36,547 nt of DNA from Prevotella sp. (GTDB taxonomy: Bacteria > Bacteroidota > Bacteroidia > Bacteroidales > Bacteroidaceae), in contig JAGAAJ010000026.1 of assembly GCA_017615355.1 (NCBI GenBank), positions 1 through 36,547 on the forward strand, in the 5' to 3' direction. The notes below the pieces were generated by a model. That model ran no database searches. It had not been told where the DNA came from and worked only from the letters and a program-made list of their open reading frames with translations. Position numbers and translations under genes: made by a program. Each line of letters begins with the position of its first letter. The first letter of the stretch is position 1. This document shows, one piece after another, positions 1-7,712 of this stretch.

Positions 1-4
1 AAAG

Positions 5-1459
5 ATGAACCTGACGATGCCCAAGAAACTCCAAACCATGATGGAGGATGGCAAGGCCCAGGCGCAGGGTGCTGCCGAGGAACAGAGGCTGCTAGAGAAG
101 TATGCCGTGTTCTGGGAGCGCTTGAAGCCGCTGATGACCGAGATCTACGACCTGCCCACCTACCGCATGGAGGACTATAACAAGCTGGGCGGCGTGTTCA
201 TAGCCGGAGCCATGTACTGCACCCTGCTCACCCGCTGCTACTATCGCCACTTCGACGGCGAGATGCAAAGGATGAATCCGCAGGTGTATATGATAGGCAA
301 TCCCGCCAGCGGCAAGGGCGAGGCCGAGAAACTCGACCAGATCATCATGGCACCCGTCATCACCGCCGACAAGGTGGGCCGACAGGCTGAGAAGGAGTAC
401 AAGCGCCAGCAGAAGGAACGCTCCACCAGCTCGAAGGCGCAGAAGGGCGAAGCCCTCAAAAGGCCCGAATATGTCATCCGCTACCTGCCGTCGAAGACCT
501 CCAACGCCGTCTTCTACCGACGCCAGCTGAATGCCGTAGAAGAGATAGGCGGCGAGAAATTCCCGCTCCACCTCTATACCTTCGACTCCGAGCTCGACAG
601 CAATACCACAGCACAGAGCGGTGGCAGCTGGATAGGCAAGCACGACATCGAGCTCAAGGCCTTCCACAACGAGTTCACGGGCGTGGACTTCGGCAATGTG
701 GATTCGGTCAACGACGTGATGCAGATTTTCTACAACAGCGTCTGCACGGGCACACCCCTCTCGCTCAACCGCAAGGTGACACCCAAGAATGTCAACGACG
801 GACTCTGCTCCCGCATGGCCGTCTACAAGATGGTGCCCGCCAAGTACGCGATGATCAGCAAGGGCAACCGCCTGCTCATGCACGAGAAACGCTGCAAGCT
901 GCAGCAATGGGCCTTCAAGTTTGACAAGCTGGGTGGCGAGATGCCCATCCGCAAGCTCGTCGACCACGTCTACAAACTGTGCGAGGATTCAGCCGTGCAA
1001 GCCGAACTGGAACACGACGATGTACTCGACTACCTGCGCAAGCGTGCCGTTTTCTATGCCACCTGGTTCACCGTACCGAGAATCATGGAGCGTGCCGTCA
1101 ACGAAGCCGAGAAAAAGAAAGAGGCCGACCCCGTCAGGCTGATGAAGGTGGAGAAGAGCGATTTGGACTTCGCCTCACTCATCTACGAGGCCGTCATCTA
1201 CTGGCAGGACTATTTCTTCGGCCGGATGCTACAGGACAGCTGGGACAACGCCGAGCGTGACATGAAGCCGAGAACTAGACAAACGTACAATGGAAAGACC
1301 TACAACCAGTTGCCTTCCACATTCACGCTGAATGACCTCGAGGAAATGGCTCAAATCTCCCACGACGCTGCCAAAAAACAAGTCCAGCGCTGGAAGGAAA
1401 ACGGGTACATCAAGAGTGCAGCACGCGGGGCATACGAGAAAATCGCCAGGGTGATCTAA
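5..1459 (+). CDS. DUF3987-type primase/helicase-like ATPase, possibly 5' truncated
   Basis: The 484-residue frame opens four bases into the window, so the true start may lie upstream; nothing resembling a ribosome site can be judged. Residues about 55-110 match the DUF3987 (YfjI-like) pattern: a hydrophobic stretch, then a P-loop-like GNPASGKG near 98-105. A middle region follows with FDSELD near 195 and a conserved FHNEF near 222. The C-terminal 50 residues look like a winged-helix end (TLNDLEEMAQIS, then a VQRWKENGYI segment). DUF3987 proteins are usually found in phages, plasmids and integrative elements and are thought to act in replication, so I infer the tail of an accessory element here, although no integrase or att site is visible. 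The next gene starts 3 bases downstream. Family assignment is fairly sure; exact function is not. Confidence 0.75.
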   Translation: MNLTMPKKLQTMMEDGKAQAQGAAEEQRLLEKYAVFWERLKPLMTEIYDLPTYRMEDYNKLGGVFIAGAMYCTLLTRCYYRHFDGEMQRMNPQVYMIGNPASGKGEAEKLDQIIMAPVITADKVGRQAEKEYKRQQKERSTSSKAQKGEALKRPEYVIRYLPSKTSNAVFYRRQLNAVEEIGGEKFPLHLYTFDSELDSNTTAQSGGSWIGKHDIELKAFHNEFTGVDFGNVDSVNDVMQIFYNSVCTGTPLSLNRKVTPKNVNDGLCSRMAVYKMVPAKYAMISKGNRLLMHEKRCKLQQWAFKFDKLGGEMPIRKLVDHVYKLCEDSAVQAELEHDDVLDYLRKRAVFYATWFTVPRIMERAVNEAEKKKEADPVRLMKVEKSDLDFASLIYEAVIYWQDYFFGRMLQDSWDNAERDMKPRTRQTYNGKTYNQLPSTFTLNDLEEMAQISHDAAKKQVQRWKENGYIKSAARGAYEKIARVI

Positions 1460-1462
1460 GCT

Positions 1463-1744
1463 ATGGATGGATACTATAACTCAGCAGTCTCGTGCTCCCA
1501 CCTGAACGGCCTGAAGAAGGAGCTGGGCGGTCTCTTCACCGTCGTTGAAGAGACGCCCCTGTCCTTCAGGCTGAAAGTCGACAAGCCTTTCTGCCTCGGC
1601 CTGATACTGGCCTACATCTTCAACCGCTGGCACAAGGATGGCGTAAGCTTCGACCTGCTGCAGGTCAGCATGAAGGAAAACACCCTCTTCCTGCAGATCT
1701 GCCGCGATGCCGGACTGAACCACATGAATGTGGAATGTGTATGA
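1463..1744 (+). CDS. small hypothetical protein (93 aa) coupled to the DUF3987 gene
   Basis: The ATG lies 3 bases after the upstream stop codon and the gene ends right at a strong terminator, so it is the last gene of that operon. The protein is compact, with no signal peptide or membrane segment; it has a cysteine near each end (CSHLNGLKKEL at 10-20 and CRDAG near 80). I do not recognise the family. Tight coupling to the replication-type ATPase suggests a role in the same element, but that is inference only. Confidence 0.6.
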   Translation: MDGYYNSAVSCSHLNGLKKELGGLFTVVEETPLSFRLKVDKPFCLGLILAYIFNRWHKDGVSFDLLQVSMKENTLFLQICRDAGLNHMNVECV

Positions 1745-1748
1745 AAAA

Positions 1749-1771
1749 GCCTCCCTCCGGGGAGGCCTTTT
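1749..1771 (+). terminator. intrinsic terminator after the DUF3987 operon
   Basis: A perfect 7-bp stem GCCTCCC/GGGAGGC (1749-1755 with 1760-1766) with a TCCG loop is followed by a T run (1768-1771). Four A residues just before the stem can pair with the T run, so it may also work in reverse. Confidence 0.85.
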
Positions 1772-1780
1772 CATGCCTTG

Positions 1781-1813
1781 GTGACGTTGGTGACGGTGAC
1801 GCGAGTGACGTTA
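1781..1813. repeat. degenerate period-9 array based on GTGACG
   Basis: Four GTGACG cores occur at spacings of 9, 6 and 9 bases between the terminator and the next promoter. It resembles the other period-9 arrays in this window. No function is visible at this position. Confidence 0.6.
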
Positions 1814-1837
1814 AGGCCTCAAATTTGCGATTGAATA

Positions 1838-1869
1838 TTTGGCCGTTTGCAGGATTGTTTGTATCTTTG
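1838..1869 (+). promoter_or_regulatory. Bacteroidetes-type promoter for the leader RNA and TlpA gene
   Basis: TTTG at 1838-1841 and TATCTTTG at 1862-1869 are separated by 20 bases, the usual spacing for the Bacteroidetes primary sigma factor. The predicted transcript starts near 1875, about 160 bases before the TlpA start codon. Confidence 0.75.
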
Positions 1870-1874
1870 CGGCA

Positions 1875-2003
1875 AGATTTAAGAGGATCAAAGGACCGTC
1901 CCCTGATCCTACTCGACACAATGACGGCGAATAATGCCATTCATACTTGAGCATACTGTGCGGCGGCGAGCCGTCTGAAAGGAAAAGCCGCCGCACATTT
2001 TTT
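1875..2003 (+). ncRNA. structured leader or small RNA, about 130 nt, ending in a terminator hairpin
   Basis: Between the promoter and the TlpA gene there is no plausible ORF but clear structure. A 7-bp hairpin AGGATCA/TGATCCT lies at 1884-1910, a smaller one around GGC/GCC near 1926-1938, and a strong terminal hairpin at 1957-1997 followed by six T. A transcript from the 1838-1869 promoter would therefore mostly end near 2003. It is either a free-standing small RNA or an attenuator for the thioredoxin gene, which has no clear promoter of its own in the remaining 35 bases. It does not match the 4.5S, tmRNA or RNase P patterns I know. Confidence 0.5.
1957..2003 (+). terminator. terminator or attenuator hairpin upstream of the TlpA gene
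   Basis: A perfect 11-bp stem, TGTGCGGCGGC (1957-1967) with GCCGCCGCACA (1987-1997), has a 19-base loop and a T6 tail (1998-2003). It lies inside the 5' leader of the gene that starts at 2039. Confidence 0.8.
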
Positions 2004-2038
2004 GAACGAAAATTCACAGACAGAAATAATAGCAATTT

Positions 2039-3136
2039 ATGAAACGGATATTCTTGATAGTCGTATTAACAACTACATTCGTTTTCGCAGCAGTGCCATC
2101 AATGGCACAGGTACAGTATGCCGTCAGCGGTACATTCGCTGCAGACGGTAAGACGGTCTATCTGATAGACCAGTTGACGGAAAAGGCTATCGACAGCGTG
2201 GTTGTTGCCGACGGCAAGTTTGTTTTTGCGGGTACTGCCGACAAAGATGCCCTGATGGCCGTACAGGCAAAGAAGAAAAACTGGATGACGCAATTCTTCA
2301 ACGATGGCACACCCGTCAGCATCAACCTCAACGACAGCACGCTGAAGGGTTCGCCGCTGAACGAACGTCTGGCGAAGCTTGAGGTAGAAAGGGACTTGCC
2401 AAGAAGGCAGATGAACATGAAAATGGCCAATATGACCGAGGCAGACTTCAAAGCGCATCAGGACGAACTGTTGGACGAGATAAACAACGTGATTAGCGCT
2501 GAACTTGCCTTTGCCAACAAGGTGTTCAAGGAGGAACGCAATTCGCTGATACCTGTGGCTTTCTGCGGCTATTACTTCTTGGACCAAGGCGTAGAGGCCT
2601 ACGATGAGCTGGTGAAGGAGGGGGTGGTGTTTGCCAACCATCCTTATCTGAAGAAGACCAGAGACGATGTGGAAGCCGCGCTGAAGCCGCAGGACAGCCC
2701 GAAGATGGCCTTTATCGGGCAGCAGTACACCGACCTGGAGATGGCCGACCCCGACGGCAAGATGCACAAGATCAGTGAGCTCGTGGGTGAGGGGAAGTAT
2801 GTGCTCGTCGACTTCTGGGCCTCGTGGTGCGGTCCCTGCCGTGCTGAGATGCCTAACGTTCTGGAAGCCTACAACAAGTACCACGCCAAGGGCTTCGAGG
2901 TCGTAGGCGTGTCGTTCGACCAGAAAAAGGAACCTTGGGTGAAGGCCGTCGGACAGATGAAGATGCCTTGGCTGCAGATCTCCGACCTGAAAGGCTGGAA
3001 TTGTGCCGCTGCCCCTATTTATAAGATTGACGGCATCCCCGACAATATCCTCATCGACCCGCAGGGTAAGATCATCGACCGAGGCCTTCGTGGCAAGGAG
3101 CTGCACACTCGTCTGCAGGATATTTTAGGAGAATAA
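2039..3136 (+). CDS. secreted TlpA-family thioredoxin with N-terminal DUF4369
   Basis: 365 residues. Residues 1-23 are a signal peptide ending SMAQ, so the protein is periplasmic or surface-attached. Residues about 28-120 form a DUF4369 beta domain typical of Bacteroidetes (tracking ligand-like GTF...KTVYLI and DSVVVADGKFVFAG). A helical linker follows, then a thioredoxin/AhpC-like domain from about 225. It carries the redox motif WCGPC at 263-267 and a cis-proline-type GIPDNILID near 333. The family reduces or exchanges disulfides in the envelope, often in cytochrome maturation or stress; the substrate here is unknown. The gene sits behind a structured leader with a terminator hairpin, so expression may be attenuated. 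The next gene follows after 19 bases. Confidence 0.92.
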   Translation: MKRIFLIVVLTTTFVFAAVPSMAQVQYAVSGTFAADGKTVYLIDQLTEKAIDSVVVADGKFVFAGTADKDALMAVQAKKKNWMTQFFNDGTPVSINLNDSTLKGSPLNERLAKLEVERDLPRRQMNMKMANMTEADFKAHQDELLDEINNVISAELAFANKVFKEERNSLIPVAFCGYYFLDQGVEAYDELVKEGVVFANHPYLKKTRDDVEAALKPQDSPKMAFIGQQYTDLEMADPDGKMHKISELVGEGKYVLVDFWASWCGPCRAEMPNVLEAYNKYHAKGFEVVGVSFDQKKEPWVKAVGQMKMPWLQISDLKGWNCAAAPIYKIDGIPDNILIDPQGKIIDRGLRGKELHTRLQDILGE

Positions 3137-3155
3137 TAGCATTTACTGAATCATT

Positions 3156-3911
3156 ATGAATATCAAGCTACACACCCCAAAAAGTCTGAAAACTGGCAGT
3201 GGAATGTCATCAATGAAGCAATTCCTGCTGTCGCTCCTCGCTACAAGCGTATCCATTGCGCTCACGTTTGGCACGGCAGCCATCATCGATTATAATGCGA
3301 AGCAGAAGGCAAAGCGCGAAATCGTAATGATGGTGATGTACGATATGTACAACTCGTTGCAGTCGATAGAAAAGGCTGATTCGATGATTCAACAGTCGAT
3401 GGACGTTCAGAGACAGTTAGCGGAAGACACCACCAAGTTCGACACGTTTAGGTTCAAAATGGCACAGCTGATGCCGAAGGCCGAATATACCGAGACCACG
3501 GAGCGCATTTTCTCGTCGAGCATCGAAACCATCAACACCGTGGGCAACGTGCTTTTCACCGAGAATGTAGCAGAGTTCTATCAGATGCGTCAGTTTTACA
3601 AGACATCGGTCTGCGACTCCGTGACCAATGAAATAACTCGAACCCCATTCACCACGTTAAAGCACATACTTGATTTCAATTACTTGATCTATGCTATAGC
3701 CAGCAGTGGTATCCTGAATGACATGCAACATCTGTATGCCCAGTGCAAGCAGATGATGGAAGTCAGCGACGAGGAGATAGAGGATTATCGGAAGCAAAGA
3801 GAGCAGATAGATAAGGGCATGTCTGGAAGTGGTGAAGCAACGGACTCCATCATCAATGAAATCATGCAGCTACAAATGAATATTGATGAGGCAAAGGCAA
3901 AACTGAAATAG
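3156..3911 (+). CDS. membrane-anchored protein of unknown function (251 aa)
   Basis: It has one hydrophobic segment at about residues 23-44 (FLLSLLATSVSIALTFGTAA) and then a mostly helical, charged domain of about 200 residues. This suggests an inner-membrane anchor with a periplasmic coiled-coil-like body. It ends in a lysine-rich amphipathic helix. Position 19 bases after the thioredoxin gene and a terminator right after it suggest a two-gene operon. I recognise it only as a type of conserved Bacteroidales hypothetical protein, perhaps near the DUF6090 group; that resemblance is weak. An internal ATG at residue 17 or 20 could also be the start. Confidence 0.75.
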   Translation: MNIKLHTPKSLKTGSGMSSMKQFLLSLLATSVSIALTFGTAAIIDYNAKQKAKREIVMMVMYDMYNSLQSIEKADSMIQQSMDVQRQLAEDTTKFDTFRFKMAQLMPKAEYTETTERIFSSSIETINTVGNVLFTENVAEFYQMRQFYKTSVCDSVTNEITRTPFTTLKHILDFNYLIYAIASSGILNDMQHLYAQCKQMMEVSDEEIEDYRKQREQIDKGMSGSGEATDSIINEIMQLQMNIDEAKAKLK

Positions 3912-3928
3912 GAATAACCTATAAATTT

Positions 3929-3960
3929 CCCCGTATTCGTCTGAATATGGGGATTTTTTT
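3929..3960 (+). terminator. intrinsic terminator after the TlpA operon
   Basis: Stem CCCCGTATTC (3929-3938) with GAATATGGGG (3943-3952) contains one G-T pair, and a run of seven or more T follows. The remaining gap up to 4108 holds only a 7-bp inverted repeat GATGTCA/TGACATC (3984-3990 and 4003-4009). Confidence 0.88.
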
Positions 3961-4108
3961 CGTAATTCTGCAGTCAGAATGAGGATGTCAAGGGACTGGT
4001 ACTGACATCTTGGGGTCTTGATGATGGCGCGGTAGCGAGAGAATCTGGTATAATCGGATATATTTCAAAAAAAGATTTTGGTATTTTCGGAGGTTTTTGC
4101 CAAAAACA

Positions 4109-4140
4109 TTTGCGTAAATCGATTTATATAGCTATCTTTG
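4109..4140 (+). promoter_or_regulatory. promoter of the AAA/DUF4143 ATPase gene
   Basis: TTTG at 4109-4112 and TATCTTTG at 4133-4140 are separated by exactly 20 bases. The predicted start near 4146 leaves a leader of about 22 bases before the ATG at 4169. Confidence 0.8.
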
Positions 4141-4168
4141 CCGAGCAAAACGGATAAACTCTATTGTC

Positions 4169-5500
4169 ATGGAACGAATATTCAAACGAAAGCTCTACGA
4201 TCGTCTTCTTGAATGGAAGCGTGTCCAGAACGGCAAATCTGCCATCATGATAGAAGGTGCACGACGTGTCGGCAAGTCAACACTTGTCGAGCAGTTCGCA
4301 AAGAATGAATACGAGTCCTACATTTTCATCGACTTCAATGAAGCATCCGACGAGGTGAAGTCGTTGTTCAACAACCTTATGAACAAGGACTTTATCTTCC
4401 TTCAGCTGCAGGCACTTTATAATGTGGTATTGAAAGAGCGTAAGTCGGTCATTATATTCGACGAGGTGCAGAAGTGCCCCTTGGCCCGACAAGCCATCAA
4501 GTACTTGGTCAAGGATGGTCGCTATGACTATATAGAAACAGGTTCCCTCATCAGCATCAAGAAGAATACCAAAGGTATCACTATTCCCAGCGAGGAAGAA
4601 CGTGTCACGCTCTACCCGATGGACTATGAGGAGTTCCGTTGGGCGTTGGGTGACAATGCAACAATACCCTTACTTCGCACTTTCTATGAAAAAAGGTTAC
4701 CGCTGGATAAAGCCCACCGTGACAAGATGCGAGACTTCCGTCTGTATATGTTGGTAGGCGGTATGCCACAGGCAGTGAAGACCTATATTGAAACCAATAA
4801 TTTCAGTTTGGTTGACCACACCAAACGCGGCATCATCAATGTCTATCGAGACGACTTCCAGAAACTTGATCCATCTGGGCGACTCGAAACACTATTTATG
4901 GAAATCCCATCTCAGCTTAGCCAGACCAATAACCGTTACAAGCCATACTCTGTATTGGGTGAGGTAGATGACGACAAACTGCTGGAACTCCTGAAAGATT
5001 TGGAAGACAGCAAGACAACCCTGTTCTCCTATCATTCCAACGACCCGAACGTGGGCATGTCGCTGACCAAGGATATTTCCAAGTTCAAGATATTCTGCGC
5101 AGACACGGGTCTGTTCGTTACCCTTGCATTTTGGGACAAAGACCATACCGAGAATATCATCTATCAGAAATTGTTGAATGACAAGCTCAGCACCAATCTG
5201 GGATACGTCTATGAGAACATCATTGCACAGATGCTTGCCGCGTCTGGCAACAAACTATTCTATTATACCTGGCCCAAGGATGAGACCCACAATTATGAGG
5301 TAGACTTTCTGTTGTCACGAGGTGCCAAGCTTCACCCGATAGAAGTCAAGTCTTCTGGTTACAAGACTCATAAGTCGTTGGATGTTTTTTGCGAGAAGTA
5401 TTCTCACGTTGTTGAAAGACGTTACCTCATATACACAAAAGATTTGAAGAGGGACATGGAAACATTGTTACTCCCCGTGTACATGACCCAGTTCCTGTAA
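4169..5500 (+). CDS. AAA-family ATPase with C-terminal DUF4143 (nuclease-like)
   Basis: 443 residues, single-gene unit with its own promoter and terminator. Residues 30-40 hold the Walker A motif GARRVGKST, and VIIFDEVQK near 95-103 is Walker B. ETGSLIS near 125 is the sensor region. The C-terminal half matches DUF4143, with the restriction-enzyme-like motif EVDFLLSRG...PIEVKSS near 384-402, where the D and the E-x-K could form a PD-(D/E)XK site. These proteins are widespread in Bacteroidetes, often in multiple copies. Their role is not settled; toxin-antitoxin, defence and DNA-handling roles have been suggested. No partner gene is adjacent here. Confidence 0.92.
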   Translation: MERIFKRKLYDRLLEWKRVQNGKSAIMIEGARRVGKSTLVEQFAKNEYESYIFIDFNEASDEVKSLFNNLMNKDFIFLQLQALYNVVLKERKSVIIFDEVQKCPLARQAIKYLVKDGRYDYIETGSLISIKKNTKGITIPSEEERVTLYPMDYEEFRWALGDNATIPLLRTFYEKRLPLDKAHRDKMRDFRLYMLVGGMPQAVKTYIETNNFSLVDHTKRGIINVYRDDFQKLDPSGRLETLFMEIPSQLSQTNNRYKPYSVLGEVDDDKLLELLKDLEDSKTTLFSYHSNDPNVGMSLTKDISKFKIFCADTGLFVTLAFWDKDHTENIIYQKLLNDKLSTNLGYVYENIIAQMLAASGNKLFYYTWPKDETHNYEVDFLLSRGAKLHPIEVKSSGYKTHKSLDVFCEKYSHVVERRYLIYTKDLKRDMETLLLPVYMTQFL

Positions 5501-5518
5501 GACCACACACAACGATAA

Positions 5519-5541
5519 GCCCCCAATTTCGGGGTTTTTTT
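5519..5541 (+). terminator. intrinsic terminator after the AAA ATPase
   Basis: Short stem CCCC/GGGG (within 5520-5534) with loop AATTTC, extended by AA/TT pairing, and followed by seven T. Confidence 0.75.
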
Positions 5542-5557
5542 ACTTCAAGGACATACT

Positions 5558-5574
5558 TTGCAACCAGGTTGCAA
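5558..5574. promoter_or_regulatory. palindromic operator upstream of the metal P-type ATPase
   Basis: TTGCAACC (5558-5565), a single A, then GGTTGCAA (5567-5574): a perfect 8-bp inverted repeat with a one-base centre. It ends 11 bases before the -7 box at 5586-5593, so it occupies the promoter spacer and -33 region. Geometry fits a dimeric metal sensor (Fur/Zur, ArsR or MerR type), but the regulator is not in the window. Confidence 0.7.
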
Positions 5575-5585
5575 GATGAAGTGCG

Positions 5586-5593
5586 TACCTTTG
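5586..5593 (+). promoter_or_regulatory. -7 box of the P-type ATPase promoter
   Basis: TACCTTTG fits the TAnnTTTG consensus. No TTTG lies at 19-21 bases upstream; the nearest are TTTG at 5557-5560 (gap 25) and TTG at 5569-5571 (gap 14), both within or touching the palindrome. A weak -33 element would fit a promoter that needs or is blocked by a regulator. Confidence 0.6.
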
Positions 5594-5624
5594 CACGCAG
5601 AAAAACGAAAAGAAAGGAAAAGCA

Positions 5625-7703
5625 ATGGCACACACACATGAGCACACACACGAACATGAGCATTGTGAGCACTGCGCTCACGAGCATCATCACGAGCACG
5701 AACATCATCACGAGCACGAAGAACACAGCCTGCGCAGTCAGATTCTCCTGATTGTCGCTACGGCTGTGCTGCTGGTGGCAGCAATGATCATCGAGAAAAA
5801 CACGACGCTGACCACATGGCAGCTATTGCTCGTCTATCTTGTCCCCTATCTCGTTGCCGGTCATGAGACACTTCATGAGGCCGCCGAAGGCATCATGCAT
5901 GGCGACTGGTTCAACGAGCATTTCCTGATGTCGGTAGCCACCATCGGTGCGCTCGCCATCGGTTTCCTGCCTGATGCTGAGCCGCAGATGGCTGAGGCCG
6001 TCTTCGTCATGCTGTTTTTCCAGGTGGGCGAGCTCTTCGAGGGCTACGCCGAGGGGAAGAGCCGCCAGAGCATCGCACACCTCATGGACATCAGACCGGA
6101 TGTAGCGACACTGATTATAGAGGAGAGAGGAGAGAGGAAAGAGGAAAGAGATATGATTATAGAGGAAAGAGGAGAGAGGAAAGAGGAGAGAGAAATGACG
6201 GTCAGCCCCGACGAGGTGGCTGTCGGTTCCATCATCATCGTGCGACCAGGCGAGAAGGTGCCCTTGGATGGTGTCATCATCGATGGAAGCACATCGCTGA
6301 ACACAGTGGCGCTGACGGGTGAGAGCGTGCCCCGCGAGGTCTTCGAGGGCGACGAGGTGTTGTCGGGCTGCATCAACCTGAGTGGTGTGGTGCGTGTAAG
6401 GACCACCAAGACCTTCGGCCAGAGCACCGTCTCAAAGATTATCAGTCTGGTGGAGGACGCCAGCGAGCATAAGTCGAAGAGCGAGACCTTCATCACCCGT
6501 TTCGCCCGCATCTACACACCCGTCGTTGTCGTGTTGGCCTTGCTCATCGCCATCCTTCCGCCGTTCATCATCTATCTCACCTCCCAGCTCTCACCCCTCA
6601 CCTCCTTCTCCACCTGGGCCTATCGCGCCCTCTTGTTCCTCGTGGTGTCGTGCCCGTGTGCGCTGGTCATCAGCGTGCCGCTGACGTTCTTCGGCGGCAT
6701 TGGTGGTGCTTCCCGGAAGGGCATCCTCATCAAGGGCGCCAACTACATCGATACGCTGGCGCAGGTGGACACCGTGGTGTTTGACAAGACGGGCACGCTG
6801 ACCGAGGGCGTTTTTGCCGTCACTGCCGTACATCCCGACAGCTGCGACGAGCATCAGCTCCTCCATCTCGCCGCTCATGTGGAGCACTACAGCACGCACC
6901 CCATCGGCGCAGCCCTGCGTGCGGCCTTCCCAGAGGAGAATACCGATGGCTGCAGCGTGACCGACGTCGAGGAGATTGCCGGTCAGGGCATTCGCGCGCA
7001 TGTGAATAATAAGGAGGTGTGTGTGGGCAATACCAAACTGATGGATGCCGCAGGCGCCCATTGGCACGACTGCCATCATGTGGGTACTATCATCCATGTA
7101 GCTATTGATGGCGACTATGCCGGCCATATCGTCATCAACGACCGCATCAAGGACGACAGCCGCGAGACCATTGACGAATTGCACCGCCTGGGCGTCAGCC
7201 GCACGGTGATGCTGACGGGCGACCGCCATGAGGTGGCACAGAACGTGGCTGAGCACCTGGGCATCGACGAATGGCACGCCGAGCTGCTTCCTGCCGATAA
7301 GGTCGAGCTGATGAAAAAGACTACTCTCACCTCTCACCACTCACCTCTCACCTCTAAAATAGCCTTCGTCGGCGACGGCATCAACGATGCACCCGTATTG
7401 GCTTTGGCCGACGTGGGCATTGCGATGGGAGCCATGGGCAGCGATGCCGCCATCGAGGCTGCCGATGTGGTGCTGATGGACGACAAGCCCTCAAAGCTGT
7501 CGCTGGCCATCCGCTTGGCACGTCGCACGCTGCAAATAGCTCGTCAGAACGTGTGGCTGGCCATCGGCGTGAAGGTGGCCGTACTGCTGTTGGCCGTCAT
7601 CGGGCTGGCTACGATGTGGATGGCCGTCTTCGCCGACGTGGGTGTCACCGTCCTCGCCGTCCTCAACGCCATGCGGACCTTGCATCTCCCTGCATGGAAG
7701 TAG
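5625..7703 (+). CDS. heavy-metal P1B-type ATPase (Zn/Cd/Pb exporter type) with His-rich N-terminus
   Basis: 692 residues. Residues 1-34 are a His/Glu/Cys-rich tail replacing the usual HMA domain. Membrane helices start near 39. The phosphatase TGES is at 231-234, the CPC metal motif at 343-345, the phosphorylated Asp in DKTGT at 387, the HP motif (THP) at 424-426 and GDGINDAP at 583-590. Asp671 in the last helix matches the Zn/Cd/Pb subgroup. It exports divalent soft metals from the cytoplasm. Three low-complexity insertions are encoded by heptamer arrays: about 163-192 in the actuator domain, about 318-327 before the CPC helix, and about 566-577 before the GDGINDAP hinge. All core motifs are intact, so it is probably functional. 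A palindromic operator suggests metal control. It converges on the GH31 gene with a 9-base gap. Confidence 0.95.
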   Translation: MAHTHEHTHEHEHCEHCAHEHHHEHEHHHEHEEHSLRSQILLIVATAVLLVAAMIIEKNTTLTTWQLLLVYLVPYLVAGHETLHEAAEGIMHGDWFNEHFLMSVATIGALAIGFLPDAEPQMAEAVFVMLFFQVGELFEGYAEGKSRQSIAHLMDIRPDVATLIIEERGERKEERDMIIEERGERKEEREMTVSPDEVAVGSIIIVRPGEKVPLDGVIIDGSTSLNTVALTGESVPREVFEGDEVLSGCINLSGVVRVRTTKTFGQSTVSKIISLVEDASEHKSKSETFITRFARIYTPVVVVLALLIAILPPFIIYLTSQLSPLTSFSTWAYRALLFLVVSCPCALVISVPLTFFGGIGGASRKGILIKGANYIDTLAQVDTVVFDKTGTLTEGVFAVTAVHPDSCDEHQLLHLAAHVEHYSTHPIGAALRAAFPEENTDGCSVTDVEEIAGQGIRAHVNNKEVCVGNTKLMDAAGAHWHDCHHVGTIIHVAIDGDYAGHIVINDRIKDDSRETIDELHRLGVSRTVMLTGDRHEVAQNVAEHLGIDEWHAELLPADKVELMKKTTLTSHHSPLTSKIAFVGDGINDAPVLALADVGIAMGAMGSDAAIEAADVVLMDDKPSKLSLAIRLARRTLQIARQNVWLAIGVKVAVLLLAVIGLATMWMAVFADVGVTVLAVLNAMRTLHLPAWK
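6113..6196. repeat. heptamer array GAGGARA, two 42-bp higher-order copies
   Basis: Twelve 7-base units. They are arranged as two 42-base copies (6113-6154 and 6155-6196), each starting GATTATA and ending GAGATAT or GAGAAAT. Each copy encodes 14 residues (IIEERGERKEER and two more). 42 is divisible by 3, so the frame is kept. It lies in the actuator domain of the P-type ATPase. Confidence 0.92.
6576..6603. repeat. four tandem heptamers of CTCACCT type inside the P-type ATPase
   Basis: Units CTCACCT, CCCAGCT, CTCACCC and CTCACCT fill 28 bases. They encode part of the loop LTSQLSPLTS just before the CPC helix. Confidence 0.8.
7326..7353. repeat. four tandem heptamers of CTCACCT inside the P-type ATPase
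   Basis: CTCACCT, CTCACCA, CTCACCT, CTCACCT: 28 bases, the same unit as at 6576-6603. It encodes TLTSHHSPLTS between conserved segments DKVELMKK and KIAFVGDGIND, where homologues have no such stretch. Confidence 0.9.
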
Positions 7704-7712
7704 AGACGATGT

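Noticed and set aside
92..967. Long minus-strand ORF (291 codons) opposite the DUF3987 gene
   Set aside because: It is a mirror frame of a GC-biased gene: the protein is His/Leu/Ala/Val-rich without known motifs, while the plus-strand frame carries a recognisable family.
2099..3106. Minus-strand ORF of 335 codons opposite the TlpA thioredoxin gene
   Set aside because: It covers almost exactly the real gene, lacks a signal or domain and has the same mirror-frame composition as other shadows here.
3984..4009. Inverted repeat GATGTCA/TGACATC as a terminator or operator
   Set aside because: It has no T run, lies between a good terminator and a promoter about 100 bases downstream, and has only 7-bp arms with a 12-base loop; no role can be supported.
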